From contig NC_092577.1 in assembly GCF_037975245.1 (NCBI RefSeq), forward strand, positions 5,598,501-5,662,500: 64,000 bases of DNA, in the 5' to 3' direction. Shown here piece by piece: positions 1 through 11,600 of the stretch. The first letter of the stretch is position 1; every line of letters begins with the position of its first letter. The position numbers and the translations under genes were made by a program. This DNA is from Apostichopus japonicus (taxonomy: Eukaryota; Echinodermata; Holothuroidea; Aspidochirotida; Stichopodidae). The notes beneath the pieces were generated by a model. The model did not search any database. It was given only the letters and a program-made list of their open reading frames with translations, and was not told where the DNA came from.

Positions 1-144
1 GGACTGTCCATACACCGAAGCGACTTTACTCGAGTTGCAGCGGATAATCTCTCTCGTCCCTGTGGTACCGCACGCTACCACTTGCGCTACTACACTGAGG
101 GGGTACAACTTACCAGCAAATTGTGAAGTTTGGGCAAACCTTTG
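1..144 (+). CDS. P450 exon (antepenultimate region, 5' truncated by the window)
   Basis: Frame starts at base 2 and reads DCPYTEATLLELQR then IISLVPVVPHAT, the typical CYP2 stretch between helix K and the meander. The exon ends after TG (phase 2) at a strong GTAAGT donor. The missing base of the Trp codon is supplied by position 2040. Confidence 0.92.
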
Positions 145-3067
145 GTAAGTGTCAGGTTGGACTTAGGGTTTAAAGATGGTTTGTGACTTTGTTTGAATCA
201 TTTCTGCCAAGGCAGGTAATTATTATCGGATACCCTCTAAAAACAATGGTGGAAATAAGTGAGGGATACAACCTATACCAGAAGTTCAGAGGGGACACAA
301 ACCCAACCATTATCTAAATAGATTATATGACAGTGATCTTTGTGAAGAATGTTCCCCCCGGGCCCCCCCAAAAACAGCTAAGAAATATCTTATCTCTGAT
401 TGGGATATATCGTCGGTCAACTACAGTTACCCTTCGCTCTTCCAATCATGCGCATTTGCAATTAACTCCTGGTCCACGTACCCACACTCATTATGGCGAT
501 CGTGCCCTTTTCTGTCGCTGCGCCTTCTCTTTGGAACGAACTCCAATTTAACGTTCGTGACTCTCCCTCCCTCTGTATTTTCAAGAGACAACTTAAAACA
601 TTTCTGTTTGATTCCTAGTTTCTTGTTCTTTCCTTGGTTTCCTTTGTCTCTTTCCTACTTTGTAAAGCACTTTGAAACGCTGTATTAAGCACCATATAAA
701 TGTAATTTATTATTATGATTATTTATTATTATAATTATCCTTCTTTAAAATGATAATGTCTGGGAGGCTGTGATGTCATCGTATCACTAGGATCCAAGAC
801 ATTTTACTTTCTCTATCTTTCATCTTTTCATATTTTCAAGTTTGAATGTTACATTCAGCATCTGCAAACCCATTTACTCATGTTGCTTAAAATAAACACA
901 GTAGGCCTACTGTATCAATACATAAAGAAAAATGAAGCACATGTGGCTGCTCTGTGATGTCATATTTTTCGACTTGACCAAGTCTTCAGCCTTAATTCTG
1001 TGAATTTGCTTTGCTGACATGAGTTGAAAATATCAGTTGAAGTAAATCATATATGTAGTGATATCAATTCTGTGTGAAAGACTAGCAGTCTAGCACTAGA
1101 CATGCAGTGTAGATAATATGATGATATCATATTTTGACTTGACCAATTCTTCAAGCTGTATTGCGTGATTTTGCTCTACTGGTTTGAATTCAATATCATT
1201 TCAAGTAACTACATCATATATATAGTGATATCAATTTTGTCAGGTAGGTCAGCATTAGACATGCAGTCTAGATGATATGATGATGTCATATTTAGACTTG
1301 ACCAAGTCTTCAAGCTGTATTGCGTGATTTTGCTCTACTGGCTTGAATTCAATATCATTTCAAGTAAATACATCATACATATGCATAGGCATATCAATTC
1401 TGTGTGACAGATTAGCACTAGAAAAAGTCTAACTTTTAGTGTCTACACAGCAACCCTTGTTTGCAAGATTTTATCATTCTTATGGAAATCTTAAGGGGGC
1501 ATCAAAATATTAGGATCTTTTTGTAAATATAGGTCACATAGGGAAATAATAGTCACAACAGAAAGTCATCATTGCAACAATTTGTAGCAAAATGATCAAT
1601 TGATCACATATAATTCATAACTCTGTTCAATTAATCATTTTGTAACCAAAAACGCTCCCATCAGAATGTGATCGTTTCCAACATTCTCCTGCGCGATGAT
1701 GAATTGAAGCAAATTACAGAAAATATTCTGAACATTTTGATGGCACATTAACGTTTCCATTCATTCTAGCCAAGGATTTAGGCACCATTTGAGGTTTGAT
1801 GTGGAACAAATTTATCTATCTGATTTAAGACCGTACCAGGGATTATTACATGTATTATGCAAGATTTTTGCAAAATAATTTTCAGTGATTAATAGAGACA
1901 ACGTTTTCTGAAGTCGTGGAATTGTTGAAAAGAGCACAAGCAAAAGCTTTTAAATGTTCAGTGTCTTTGTTAAATTTATCAAACAGTGTAAATCATAAAA
2001 CAAATGAGCAAATTTCTATTTTTCGTTTGGTATGTAAAGGTCGATTCACCATGACCCAAAACTTTACCCTCAACCCGAAAAGTTTGACCCTCGTCGGTTC
2101 CTGAATGAAGATGGCTCCCTGAAGAAGAACGAAAGCTTTATGCCGTTTGGTGCAGGTAAAGATTTTTTTTTAAAAGTTCCAAGATGAAATATTTATGGTA
2201 AAATCATCCAAGCGGCACTTATAACAGAATTGAACAATAGGTTAGGTCTTTTGTGTTTTTCCTGAAGCAAACATCCGATCAGCGGCATATTCTTCCAGCT
2301 AAAGACCAACAACTGTAAAAACACTAAAGAAACTATCCCAATGTTGTGCAGGGACATTTTATTCCCATTTCAGAACAATGACACAGTTCTGATGAAGTAT
2401 AAATTATAGATAATTTTCTTTTAGCACTCAGCAAAAATTTGCAATATGCCACTGGTTTTGTGACAACCTTGCACCGCCATGTATTATTGCATAATCTTTG
2501 ATGGAACTGGTATCCTTTAATTAGTAGTATCACTGCAATAAAGTCTGTTTCCTGATCCAGGAAAGGGGTTCTACAGTTTTGAACTCATGAATTTATTGCA
2601 ATTAGTAATCAGGTAGTAACTAGCTCTATTTTGAAACTAAGAAATTCCCAGGAAGTACTAATTTTACACAATTTTTTCTTTTAATTTGCTATTGATCCAA
2701 ACTAGGAATAATATCCATCCCGCTAACATCGTTTGGAAGGGAGTGGAAGAATATCTCTGTAGTAATAAAAATCACATCATCCTCTTCAATGTCCTTAATA
2801 TTTCCTCTCATTCTTCCCCCTTCCCCACCCCCATTCCTCATCATCATGTCACTTTTATCTTGCACACGTGTTCTCCTCCCCACAGGTCGTCGAGTTTGTA
2901 TGGGCGAATCTCTGGCCAAGATGGAACTCTTTCTTTTCTTCACCGGCATGCTGAGTCAGTTTTCGTTTGCCATCCCAGAGGGTACCCCTCCGCCGAGCCT
3001 AGAGGGTGATTTGTCTGTAACCTACATGCCTAAGCCTTTTGAGGTGGTAATTAGGGAAAGGATCTAA
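1..3067 (+). CDS. Cytochrome P450, CYP2-type, 3' part (three exons: 1-144, 2040-2155, 2886-3067)
   Basis: This is the C-terminal 146 residues of a microsomal haem monooxygenase; the 5' exons lie left of the window. The three exons join in frame (441 nt from base 2, including the stop). Read in order they show the CYP2-like PVVPHAT segment and a GYNLP beta-strand region. The meander region follows, with NLWSIHHDPKLYP across the first junction and then PEKFDPRRFL. The haem loop FMPFGAGRRVCMGE supplies the thiolate cysteine, and the KMELFLFF helix L leads into the C-terminal beta region ending in VVIRERI and TAA. Splice sites are GTAAGT at 145, AG before 2040, GTAAAG at 2156 and CACAG before 2886. 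CYP2 enzymes sit on the ER and oxidise fatty acids, steroids or xenobiotics; the substrate cannot be told from this part. The ExxR helix is outside the window. A polyadenylation signal lies at 3521. The P450 family is very sure and CYP2-clan membership likely. Confidence 0.95.
370..745 (+). mobile_element. LINE 3' end (degenerate reverse-transcriptase ORF C-terminus plus tail)
   Basis: Inside the first P450 intron. Two frames joined by a one-base shift near 505 read HYGDRA and then FSVAAPSLWNELQFNV, SPSLCIFKRQLKTFLFDS and stop. This is the usual C-terminus of the ORF2 protein in CR1/L2-type non-LTR retrotransposons. It is followed by the typical CACTTTGAAACGC-like 3' UTR and a TTATTATT-type tail. 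It is 5' truncated and dead because of the frameshift. The clade call is from memory of the family pattern. Confidence 0.75.
950..1425. repeat. Tandem triplication, unit about 160-167 bp
   Basis: The block beginning GATGTCATATTT..GACTTGACC occurs near 955, 1122 and 1281. Each is followed by TTCAAGCTGTATTGCGTGATTT-like text and then GTGATATCAATTCTGTGTG. The copies diverge by point changes and small gaps. It lies in the first P450 intron and has no coding potential. Confidence 0.8.
1426..2039. other. Rest of the first P450 intron
   Basis: AT-rich intron without a recognisable element. The part at 1575-1770 resembles 4740-4940 (AGCAAAATGAT, ATTGCAGAAA-like and CTTTTCCAT-like blocks), which suggests an old unnamed dispersed repeat. 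The short open frame ending at 2104 is the P450 exon read out of frame. Confidence 0.4.
2040..2155 (+). CDS. P450 penultimate exon
   Basis: The acceptor AAAG ends at 2039. The first base completes Trp, giving SIHHDPKLYPQPEKFDP and then RRFLNEDGSL, and ending in FMPFGA just before the haem cysteine. The donor GTAAAG begins at 2156 and the exon ends in phase 1. Confidence 0.93.
2156..2885. other. Last P450 intron
   Basis: A 730-bp intron bounded by GTAAAG and a C/T-rich CCCCACAG acceptor. The final 80 bases are a strong pyrimidine tract. I see no repeat or gene in it. Confidence 0.8.
2886..3067 (+). CDS. P450 terminal exon with haem-cysteine motif
   Basis: The pyrimidine-rich acceptor CTCCCCACAG precedes it. 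Joined to the previous exon, the reading GAGRRVCMGESLAKMEL contains the F-x-x-G-x-x-x-C-x-G haem signature; the Cys is the axial iron ligand. The frame closes with TAA at 3065-3067. Confidence 0.95.
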
Positions 3068-3526
3068 GTTTATCTAACAAAACTCTACCTCCAAGTCATT
3101 ATCAAACATTTCACATTTCACAATTATTGGCCGTTTGTATATTATGATACAGGCATGAGCTTTATCCACGAATTCGCGGAAAATCCGTGATTTCTTTTCT
3201 ACCTTGGGGACAAAAACTATTATCCTAACACACTGTAGCATAAGCAAAACTGTAGCCTATACCGCAATTTTTGCACAGTTCCGTGATTTTTTTTTTAACC
3301 TCAGGCTCATCCCTGATGATACTATATATATTTTGATATTTGTGCATGGATGGACATTCCATGCAGTGATTGGTTTGTACAGCAGTATGTGGGCAATAAT
3401 TAATTTGCTGTTATAATCATCAAGGTGACATTTGTTGTGTCGGTTATCTAGTGACTTTATAACATCCAACTGGTTTTGTGATATTTGGGTCAAGACAGTT
3501 ACCACTTAGCATTGGTGTGTAATAAA
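3068..3526 (+). other. P450 3' UTR with poly(A) signal
   Basis: Non-coding sequence follows the P450 stop. The first good AATAAA is at 3521-3526, about 455 bases downstream, followed by a GT-rich stretch. The 3' end of the transcript is therefore probably near 3540-3560. This is inference from the signal alone. Confidence 0.45.
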
Positions 3527-6056
3527 GTGCTCAATATATACAAAACCAGGGGTGTAACCATGTATTCTTATGGGGGAGGGGTCTCACCACCCACCCCTAC
3601 CCCCAGCCCTGACTGGCAGAATGTTTCAAAAACTTATATCCTCACATACAGTACATAAATGCTCTCATGTCGTATTTGGTAATTTTAAATGTACCTTTGT
3701 TTGGAATCTTAACTTGATCATGAAAATATATCATGTCATTGTTTCATCAGAAATACAGAATTGATTAAGTTGTGGGATATTTTTCAATTTTTCTCAGATT
3801 CTACAATTCTAGTATCAGTATTAATTTTCTGCTATCTTTGTTTGGGCATTTTGGTTTGAGACCTCATAAGCAGAATTTCTCATAATTAGTTTAAAATTAT
3901 CAGTATACCATTCTTCTTTTCATTTTAATTTAATTTTGCTTGAGGAGAGGGGGAGGGGGAAGCTATTATGTGAAATTTAAAGCATATACTTTTTTATACT
4001 TTTACATAATGACAGTAAAACCATTTGATAAACAATTTCAGACTAATCAAATTTTTCATCTGATATCATCCTTTTTGGCACATACTTTGAAATATAACAT
4101 TTAATGTATCATGTTAGGGCAATTATACTTATGTCTGGTATAAGTTAATATTTTCTCCGTGTGCTTGAAATAAAAAATTTCAGATGATACCAACATGTTG
4201 CCTCAGTTTAATTTCCTTATCAAATTGGTATGACTTTAGACTAATTTATCTTCCTTATGCAAGGGAGGGTGGGGAGGATGGTAGGGTGTCATTCCCCTAT
4301 ATACCAGGCAGGGGCAGAATTAGATCAAAGCTATGGGTGTACATCCCCACCCCTCTCAACCTCACACAATAAGTCAAGAGTGTTTTTTAGTACAACCTTG
4401 CATTTAGATCTACCTATAGAACAAGATATTAGAATTTAAATATGCCTCATATTGCACCATTTGACATATAAAGTTTATTTTTTGCTCGGGCGGGGGGGGG
4501 GGGGACAAGACCCTCACATGAGAGTCAGCATTATGGACAAAAGTGCGCCCTCCCTTCTATAGAACCGTTCCGACGTTCGCCGCTGGCATTTCTGTAAAGG
4601 TTCCCCTTCTTAAATCAGCTGGGGACAATTTTGATCACACCCTCCTTTTGCAATTTTGACGAGCCCCACCTATTTTCAATTTATCTAAACAACAGCATCC
4701 TTGGAGGACATACAACATGCAAAGTACATTTGTCCTCATTGACAAAGATTTATCGTCAATTCAACATTTCACAATATAAATTGACCAATATATCTCGTCA
4801 ATTCAACATTTTACAACAAATAATTAATTACGCTCACATTAGAATGTCATAATTTCAACATTTTGCAGCAAAATGATGAAATGCAACAAAATTGCAGAAA
4901 GTTATCTTAATATTTTTACGTCACCTGAACTTTTCCATACATGAATTTATATTACTTTCCCTCCATAAGTCCAACTGTATGTGCTGCATTGATGGTGCAA
5001 TGACCTAATGGTGTGTGTTAGACTTGATTGTCCAGTCACTTTCATTGATTGACGTCACATGTTTACAAGGGTCATTTTCTCAAAATGTTCAAACATTTAG
5101 CGAAATACCGTACCCGGACTGATATGCAGTGTGCAATAATAGTCGACAACATAACATTTCAACCAAGTTTATTTTGTGCATAAAGTCATTCTTTTAAAAC
5201 AATGCAGAAAAACTGCACTAAGGTCACTTGCAGTTGTGAATGTTAAATTACCTAATGAAATGCTTGCCAATAGGCTAAGCATGTTGCAGTTACTATCACT
5301 GATTTTTCTGCCTAATTTCTCACCTAATGAAATGCTTGTTTTAGCATGTTTATCAGTAACCATCACTGGTTTTTCTGTCCATGTGAATTAAAGAGCATAG
5401 GCTATACCTTCAAAAGTAATAAAATAAGGAGGATATTGAAGGTGATAGAAACCATTTTAGAAATTCTTTGGTTAAATGTTGATAATTACTCCGAGTGAGC
5501 AGACGGAAGGGTTTGGGTTCACTATGGTAAACTTGCTCCTCTTCTAGCTCGCAAACTCAAAACCGTCGACGGTCATGATATGGAAACTTGCAGGTGCTAT
5601 GATAGGCCAAGACCTCAGCTATCATGTGGTGGGTAGGGTTACATGCCAGCTGAAAACTTCTTTCTATGCCTTGAAAGTGATGAATGTAGTGTGTACTAAG
5701 TCAATGGAACGATTATGGTTCGACACCTACATGGACCCAGCAGCTGGTTTCAAGTTGGCAATTATGCACATTGAAGGGTCACGAAAACGTTTGGAGGGTC
5801 GCCCAATAAATTCGGATGAAAAAAATGAATTACTGTTAGCCTATGCTGTTAAATCTTGAACAACATTATGTTACTTTAGAAGTTCCAAACTGTTACACAA
5901 TTTTGCTACTAAGCACACTTGATCGTAAACAAAAACTCTTCTCCCAGGCTACAACATATACAACTGGAGGCTCCCCAAAGAAGGTCAAAATGAACACCAG
6001 TGAACGTTTACTTCGACCGTGTCATTGCGACTTGCGTATAGGCCAAGTTTAGATAC
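3527..6056. other. Intergenic stretch without a recognised gene
   Basis: AT-rich DNA with G-run patches (for example around 4490-4505) and a region at 4740-4940 related to 1575-1770. Two open frames at 5575-5859 and 5843-6052 have no recognisable motif, splice context or start-site support. Confidence 0.5.
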
Positions 6057-6064
6057 TTATATAG

Positions 6065-6458
6065 CAGGGTTTTCCAACCTTTTGCAGAGGAGGGCCACAT
6101 GGAATGATCATGATGAAGCCGGAGGGGCCGCATGAACCCTACGCTCGATTTTTCGATATTTTGCCCGAGGCCCAAGGCAACAAACTGTGAGCACTGCGCG
6201 CGGAGCGCACTGATTTATTTTCCTTCCTGATAAAACAGACGAATAAAGTCCCCCCCCCCCCCCTTCGCTGAGAGTGTCACACAAACTGACCTGTATTTTT
6301 TGGACCCAGAAGGTTCGTATGATTGATTATATAGCTTCAAATTGTTATCAATAAATCTGCTCACTAAAATTTCACACCGTAGAGCATCTCTGGCGGGCCG
6401 GATGCAACCCTGCGGCGGGCCGGACTGTGGCCCGCGGGCCGTAGGTTGGACAACCCTG
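6065..6458. mobile_element. hAT-type MITE, copy 1
   Basis: Ends CAGGGTTTTCCAACC and GGTTGGACAACCCTG form the terminal inverted repeats, with GC-rich subterminal sequence (GGCGGGCCGGACTGTGGCCC). Flanking 8-mers TTATATAG (6057-6064) and GTATATAG (6459-6466) match 7 of 8, as expected of an 8-bp hAT target duplication. There is no transposase. An internal poly-C run lies at about 6250-6263. Confidence 0.85.
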
Positions 6459-6473
6459 GTATATAGGCTATAT

Positions 6474-6871
6474 CAGGGTTGTCCAACCTTTTGCAGAGGA
6501 GGGCCACATGGAATGATCATGATGAAGCCGGAGGGGCCGCATGAACCCTACGCTCGATTTTTCGATATTTTGCCCGAGGCCCAAGGCAACAAACTGTGAG
6601 CACTGCGCGCGGAGCGCACTGATTTATTTTCCTTCCTGATAAAACAGACGAATAAAGTCCAGCCCCCCCCCCCCCTTCGCTGAGAGTGTCACACAAACTG
6701 ACCTGTATTTTTTGGACCCAGAAGGTTCGTATGATTGATTATATAGCTTCAAATTGTTATCAATAAATCTGCTCACTAAAATTTCACACCGTAGAGCATC
6801 TCTGGCGGGCCGGATGCAAACCCTGCGGCGGTCCGGACTGTGGCCCGCGGGCCGTAGGTTGGACAACCCTG
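6474..6871. mobile_element. hAT-type MITE, copy 2
   Basis: A near-identical copy of the element at 6065-6458, in the same orientation. Its inverted ends are CAGGGTTGTCCAACC and GGTTGGACAACCCTG. The flanks 6466-6473 and 6872-6879 are both GGCTATAT, a perfect 8-bp target-site duplication. It is therefore an independent insertion 15 bp from copy 1. Confidence 0.9.
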
Positions 6872-6879
6872 GGCTATAT

Positions 6880-8604
6880 CATTATGGCGCAGTTCCGTGA
6901 GTCGCCATTTATTTTTTAAACCTCCGTTGATGTGCGCCCTTGCACTAGTGCAGCGACTCGACTGTAATAGTTCAAACAAACACATTTTGTATATTAAGTA
7001 GTTTCACTTTCATATTTTGTTACCAATTAAGCATGCCCTTTACCGACAGGTGTTCGATTTGGATATAGGAATGACGTCTGTCATATTGCTGCTACATACG
7101 TCTGCCAGTACACAGTTGTATGAAGATTATAGTCAGCAGGAGACCGTCAGCCGTGTATGGAAGCAGTCGCCCGCTGTACTTATTACGCTAAGCACACACT
7201 GTATACATTGCAGGTATGATATTGCACTGCCAAATACAAGACAGGAAGCAGCTACCGTCAGGCAAAAAGCAAATTACGGCTTAGTTACTTTTAAAAACAA
7301 TTTACGCAAATTTACTTCGAAAACGACTGACGGCATTCCGAAGCGAAAGAAAATAATTCTCTCAACCGTTACTCTTCCGTCTATGAAGTCTCTTTTGAAA
7401 CGTGACTAGGTTGTTAGTGGACAGGTAAAAGTACTTTAGTTTAAGCATTCACTTTTCAGGTCTGCACTCTGCAGTTAACCTAAAAGTTACGTCCTAACAA
7501 AAGTTACTCAAGCTGACGGAAGAATATGTGCTTAATGGTTTCATATGGTTAGGCCCAAGAGTAAATTGATATCAGGCGGCACAGAAGTGAAAAGCAGAAT
7601 CGTCATTGTATGGCCGGTAGATTACTTGGAATTAACGCCACATAATCCATATTTGATACGCGTAAATAATTTGCCTAAAAACAAGACACATAACATACTC
7701 GTTGGCTAAGACGAAAAAATATCAATGTTTGCACATGAATTGCATGAATGAAATTACTAGACTAAGTTAGACCTAGCTAGGCCTAAGTTCCTAACATTAG
7801 GATAATCTTGCAAGCCTCTAGGCTAGATGTGATCAGAAATGTTGTTGTAGGGTTGGTAGCCTACAGGAATATTGAGGAAGAGATTTAAAAAAAAAACAGG
7901 ATACATGTTATGACTCTGGAGATATATCAGAACAATGTTTAGCAATATGCAGAGTATGTGTGTAATATTTTACAATCTAGTCTTGTCCTTGGTTCCATAT
8001 GCCAGCAACCCCCCCCCCCCCAACAATCCCCACCTCATTCCACTTCATCTTTCTAGTATTTCAACAGTATCCTAATTCCTAGTTTGTTATTGTTGCATGT
8101 ACATTGTTTAGTACAGTGTCTGGTATTTATATGCCTGCATATTTTTATCACTTAGTTGTAACTAAGTCATAGTCTAGCCTTTGTTACAACAGTGTAGTAA
8201 AATTCTAAAAGTAAGTAATACATTGGGCAAAATTTTAGTTGTGCTTCCTTGTTGTACAATTTCTTGTGTTACATTTATTTTTTAAAACCAGTTTAAAAAG
8301 GCTTCAGGTTTCCCCCATGATAATATTTTCACTTCAGAAATATTTGTCAACATTTAAGGGATGTGGGAAAGACCACCTGCAAAATTCTAGTATATGGTAA
8401 TGTTCACAATGACACATTTTGAGCACAGCAGAATGTCACTGTTAAGTGTACTACAATTTAACAGTATCTTTTCTTCTGCTTACATTTATAGTTCTATAAA
8501 GAATTCAGATTGCTTTCTTTATACCTGAACCAACTGTTTGTTTCAATTCCTACTAAACCTTGGTGGCAAGGAGACTTGATGAAGAGTGCACCTGTTCAAA
8601 GAAG
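6880..8604. other. Region upstream of the transporter gene
   Basis: The promoter and 5' UTR of the transporter must lie here or nearby, but I cannot place a TATA box or start site with confidence. An open frame at 7017-7409 (130 codons) has no motif I recognise. A C-run lies at about 8010-8021. Confidence 0.35.
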
Positions 8605-8622
8605 ATGCCAGAAACTTCACAG
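8605..8622 (+). CDS. Transporter exon 1 (candidate start, 6 codons)
   Basis: ATG at 8605 reads MPETSQ and meets a GTAAAA donor in phase 0, exactly the phase needed by the exon at 15504. The fused N-terminus MPETSQESNPQGTF is a plausible short cytoplasmic lead before TM1. In-frame TAA at 8554-8556 bounds the frame upstream. An earlier ATG at 8579 is in another frame. No transcript evidence is available, so another first exon is possible. Confidence 0.55.
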
Positions 8623-11600
8623 GTAAAATAATTTAAAAACCAAGCTATGACATGGTTATATACAGTAGAACTATGAGTCCTGTCCTGTCCTGGTTTTGTC
8701 AATGTCTGTGATTCTCATGTATTCTGTCTATAGGGAATTCTGTTGGAGAAAGAAACTATTTTCAATGAAACCTTTAATTATGAATCCTTTCTGTTCCTGT
8801 AAGTATATAAAGGTCCTGTGCAGTGTTTTCCCAAATATAATATAAATAGATTAGAACTTTAAAGGCATTGAAGATTCACCCAAAACCGTGTGCCGCCCTC
8901 TGAAAAAAGTTAACTTTCTGTTGCTTGCAAGTGAAGATTTCTTCTTGTCGCTACAAAATGCAGACAGTAATGAAACGTGATCCCTTGTTATCTTTTATCT
9001 GGACCTGAGATCAGGGAGTTCTATTACAAATCCCTGCTGAGATGTCAATCGCTGCTATGTACAGTGTTGTGGGTATTGACCTTAGATGCATGTATTGACT
9101 GTACACTAGTGTTTAATTACGGACGGTAGCAAGCTGTGTGTGTATTTTCTGGGATCGATGGTGGTGTCTAACACTTCTGTTACACCTCATTCGAAACTAG
9201 GTCAGATTACCGGCATCAGATGTTTTTTTGTATGCGAGTCTTCACTCCCTTTAAAGACCGTGCCAGATGTTTCAAAAACAATTTTTCTTGAGATTATTTT
9301 TACTCAGCTTACTTCTTTTTAGTTAAGACTGCCGTAAACTTTAAGAGTTTGTAATCAGAAATTTTAGTTTCTCTGGTACGTAGGACAATTAACTGTTCCT
9401 TCTTGACCATGGGTCCTCGTCAGACACCAAACAAATGCTACAAAATGTAAATTTGCATTAACAAAAAAAAATCTTCTTGCCAAATCATCTCCCCACCAAA
9501 GTTGGCATTTTTTGGTTAAATTTAATACATCAAGCAGCATGTGTCTACTGGTAGGAAAATGCAAGGTGCTTCCATTTTTGTTTACTGGTGAACAATAACA
9601 AAATAGCCCAAATTTTACAGCCTGACATACTAAACATTTTACTGTAATTAGCTATAAAGAATGCTATAATTATAATAATCTGAAGTTATACACAATATTT
9701 ACACTGGAGGAAGGTTATATCTACGTGCAGGGAAAAAATTTAGTGTCCAAATGATGTGTACATAGCAGTTAATTTTGAAGACACTGAAGTTTGTCTCTCA
9801 TGAAATACTATGATTCCTGCATACAGTGTACAAAAACAACTATATATACATCTTTGCACAGTTTGTGTAGCAACCTGACCATTTTGCATAGCCATTTGTG
9901 ATTCGATACAGGATAAACTATTCCCTGATGTAGTACCTTGATCGTAGTGATGTTACACTGGTCAATGGAAAGCCCTGACCAGCATCAAAGTTAAAAGCTA
10001 AGGGATTTTTTTCGCTGTAAGATTGAGGGTATACCATCACAACGTAAAACTGTAACGAGGCAGTCATGGATATGATCTAAGGACCCTTAAGAGTGAAGGT
10101 GAAAAGTCCTTCAGAAATCAAGTATTGAGAGCAATTGCCAATGCTGAGATTGTTATCCGATTCCATTCCTCACATGATGGCTGGATATCAATGCACGTAT
10201 ATTGCTATGCCAAAATATGCTAGAGTATTAGGATTTTTATTCCTATGTACATGTATACTGTTGAATATTCACCTTGGATTAAAATAAAATATTGCATATC
10301 ACTTTAAGAAGTTAGAGCAATTTTTGTGGGGTGAGGGACAGACATCAATAGAAATGAGGATCCATGTATAAAAAATTGTTCCGCAATATATGTGATATTA
10401 TTTTATTTTAAACTTGAAAATATATTTCCTATTATATATATGAACAAATATGAAACAGGAATAATACCTCTGTCTTTATTCTCAAAATTAAAACAAGAGC
10501 TTGTAACTGTATAATCTACCCTGCCATTGCACTGGCATAGTACAGTTTGCCTACATTTACCTGCATACCAATATAAACTGATCTACCATTGCACTGGCAT
10601 AGTACAGTTCGCCTACATTTACCTGCATACCCGTATAAACTGATCTACCATTGCAGTACTGGCATAGTACAGTTCGCCTACATTCACCTCCATACACATA
10701 TAAACTGATCTACCATTGCACTGGCATAGCACCTGCAGGCCTGCACAATCTACTGTTCCATTCAACTGGCCCAGTACAGTTTGCCTACATGTACCTGCAT
10801 GCCTGTATATACTCTACTCTGCCCTTGCACTGGCCCAGTACAGTTCGACTACTGGTACCTGCAGCTTGATCAAGGGCCATAACAGTGGAATGAAAAATGT
10901 TAAAAAAGAGCTGATTCTGAAAGCATGCCAAATTATTTTGTAAGCTTCAATGTATATGCATTGACATAACATTACAAATAAATACACTTTTTTACATTGC
11001 ATGTCAGTTTTGGATTGCTATGTACAGTATGTAACACTAAAAAATATACTATCCAGGATGTTAAAAGTGCTCCATAACTCTACTGTAATTCATAGATTTT
11101 ATATAGGCTAGAGGAAAAAAATCAAGACTTATTTCATGATATAAATATAAATATAGATATTTCAAAATGTTAAGTGTTGGTAAATTACATATGACTATAG
11201 TAACACACTGTACAGTAGCTGTGTCGTTTATTAAGGTCGGGGGAATGGTTCTGTTGTTGTTCTCATCAGCCTGCATTGATGATGGTGTAAACAATCAATT
11301 TATATTTACAAAAACTTCACACGTGTGTGAAACCTTGCTCAAAGTAGAAATTACAACCTAGTTCTAGTAAAATGCACTGGTGTTGAGCAACAGGCCTAAT
11401 CCATGAAATGAATAAAATGAAATTGGTATACATATATGATATATGCTAATTGGTAAGTGACTGTAAAATTAAATTTGGGAGGTGTTGTGCAATTTAGACA
11501 AATTTGTCAGTTCTATGGAATTTTTAAACAGACTAATACTGTAGATGAAACCAATAGATCTCTCTCTTGATGGTAACACACTTTAATAGCACTGGAACAC

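Noticed and set aside
5575-5859. 94-codon open frame
   Set aside because: It looks protein-like in composition but I recognise no family, and the neighbouring frame (5843-6052) does not continue it convincingly.
7017-7409. 130-codon open frame upstream of the transporter
   Set aside because: No motif, no splice signals, no initiation support; it is within the range expected by chance in 64 kb.
8579-8581. Earlier ATG in exon 1 as the transporter start
   Set aside because: Its frame would join exon 2 out of phase with TM1.
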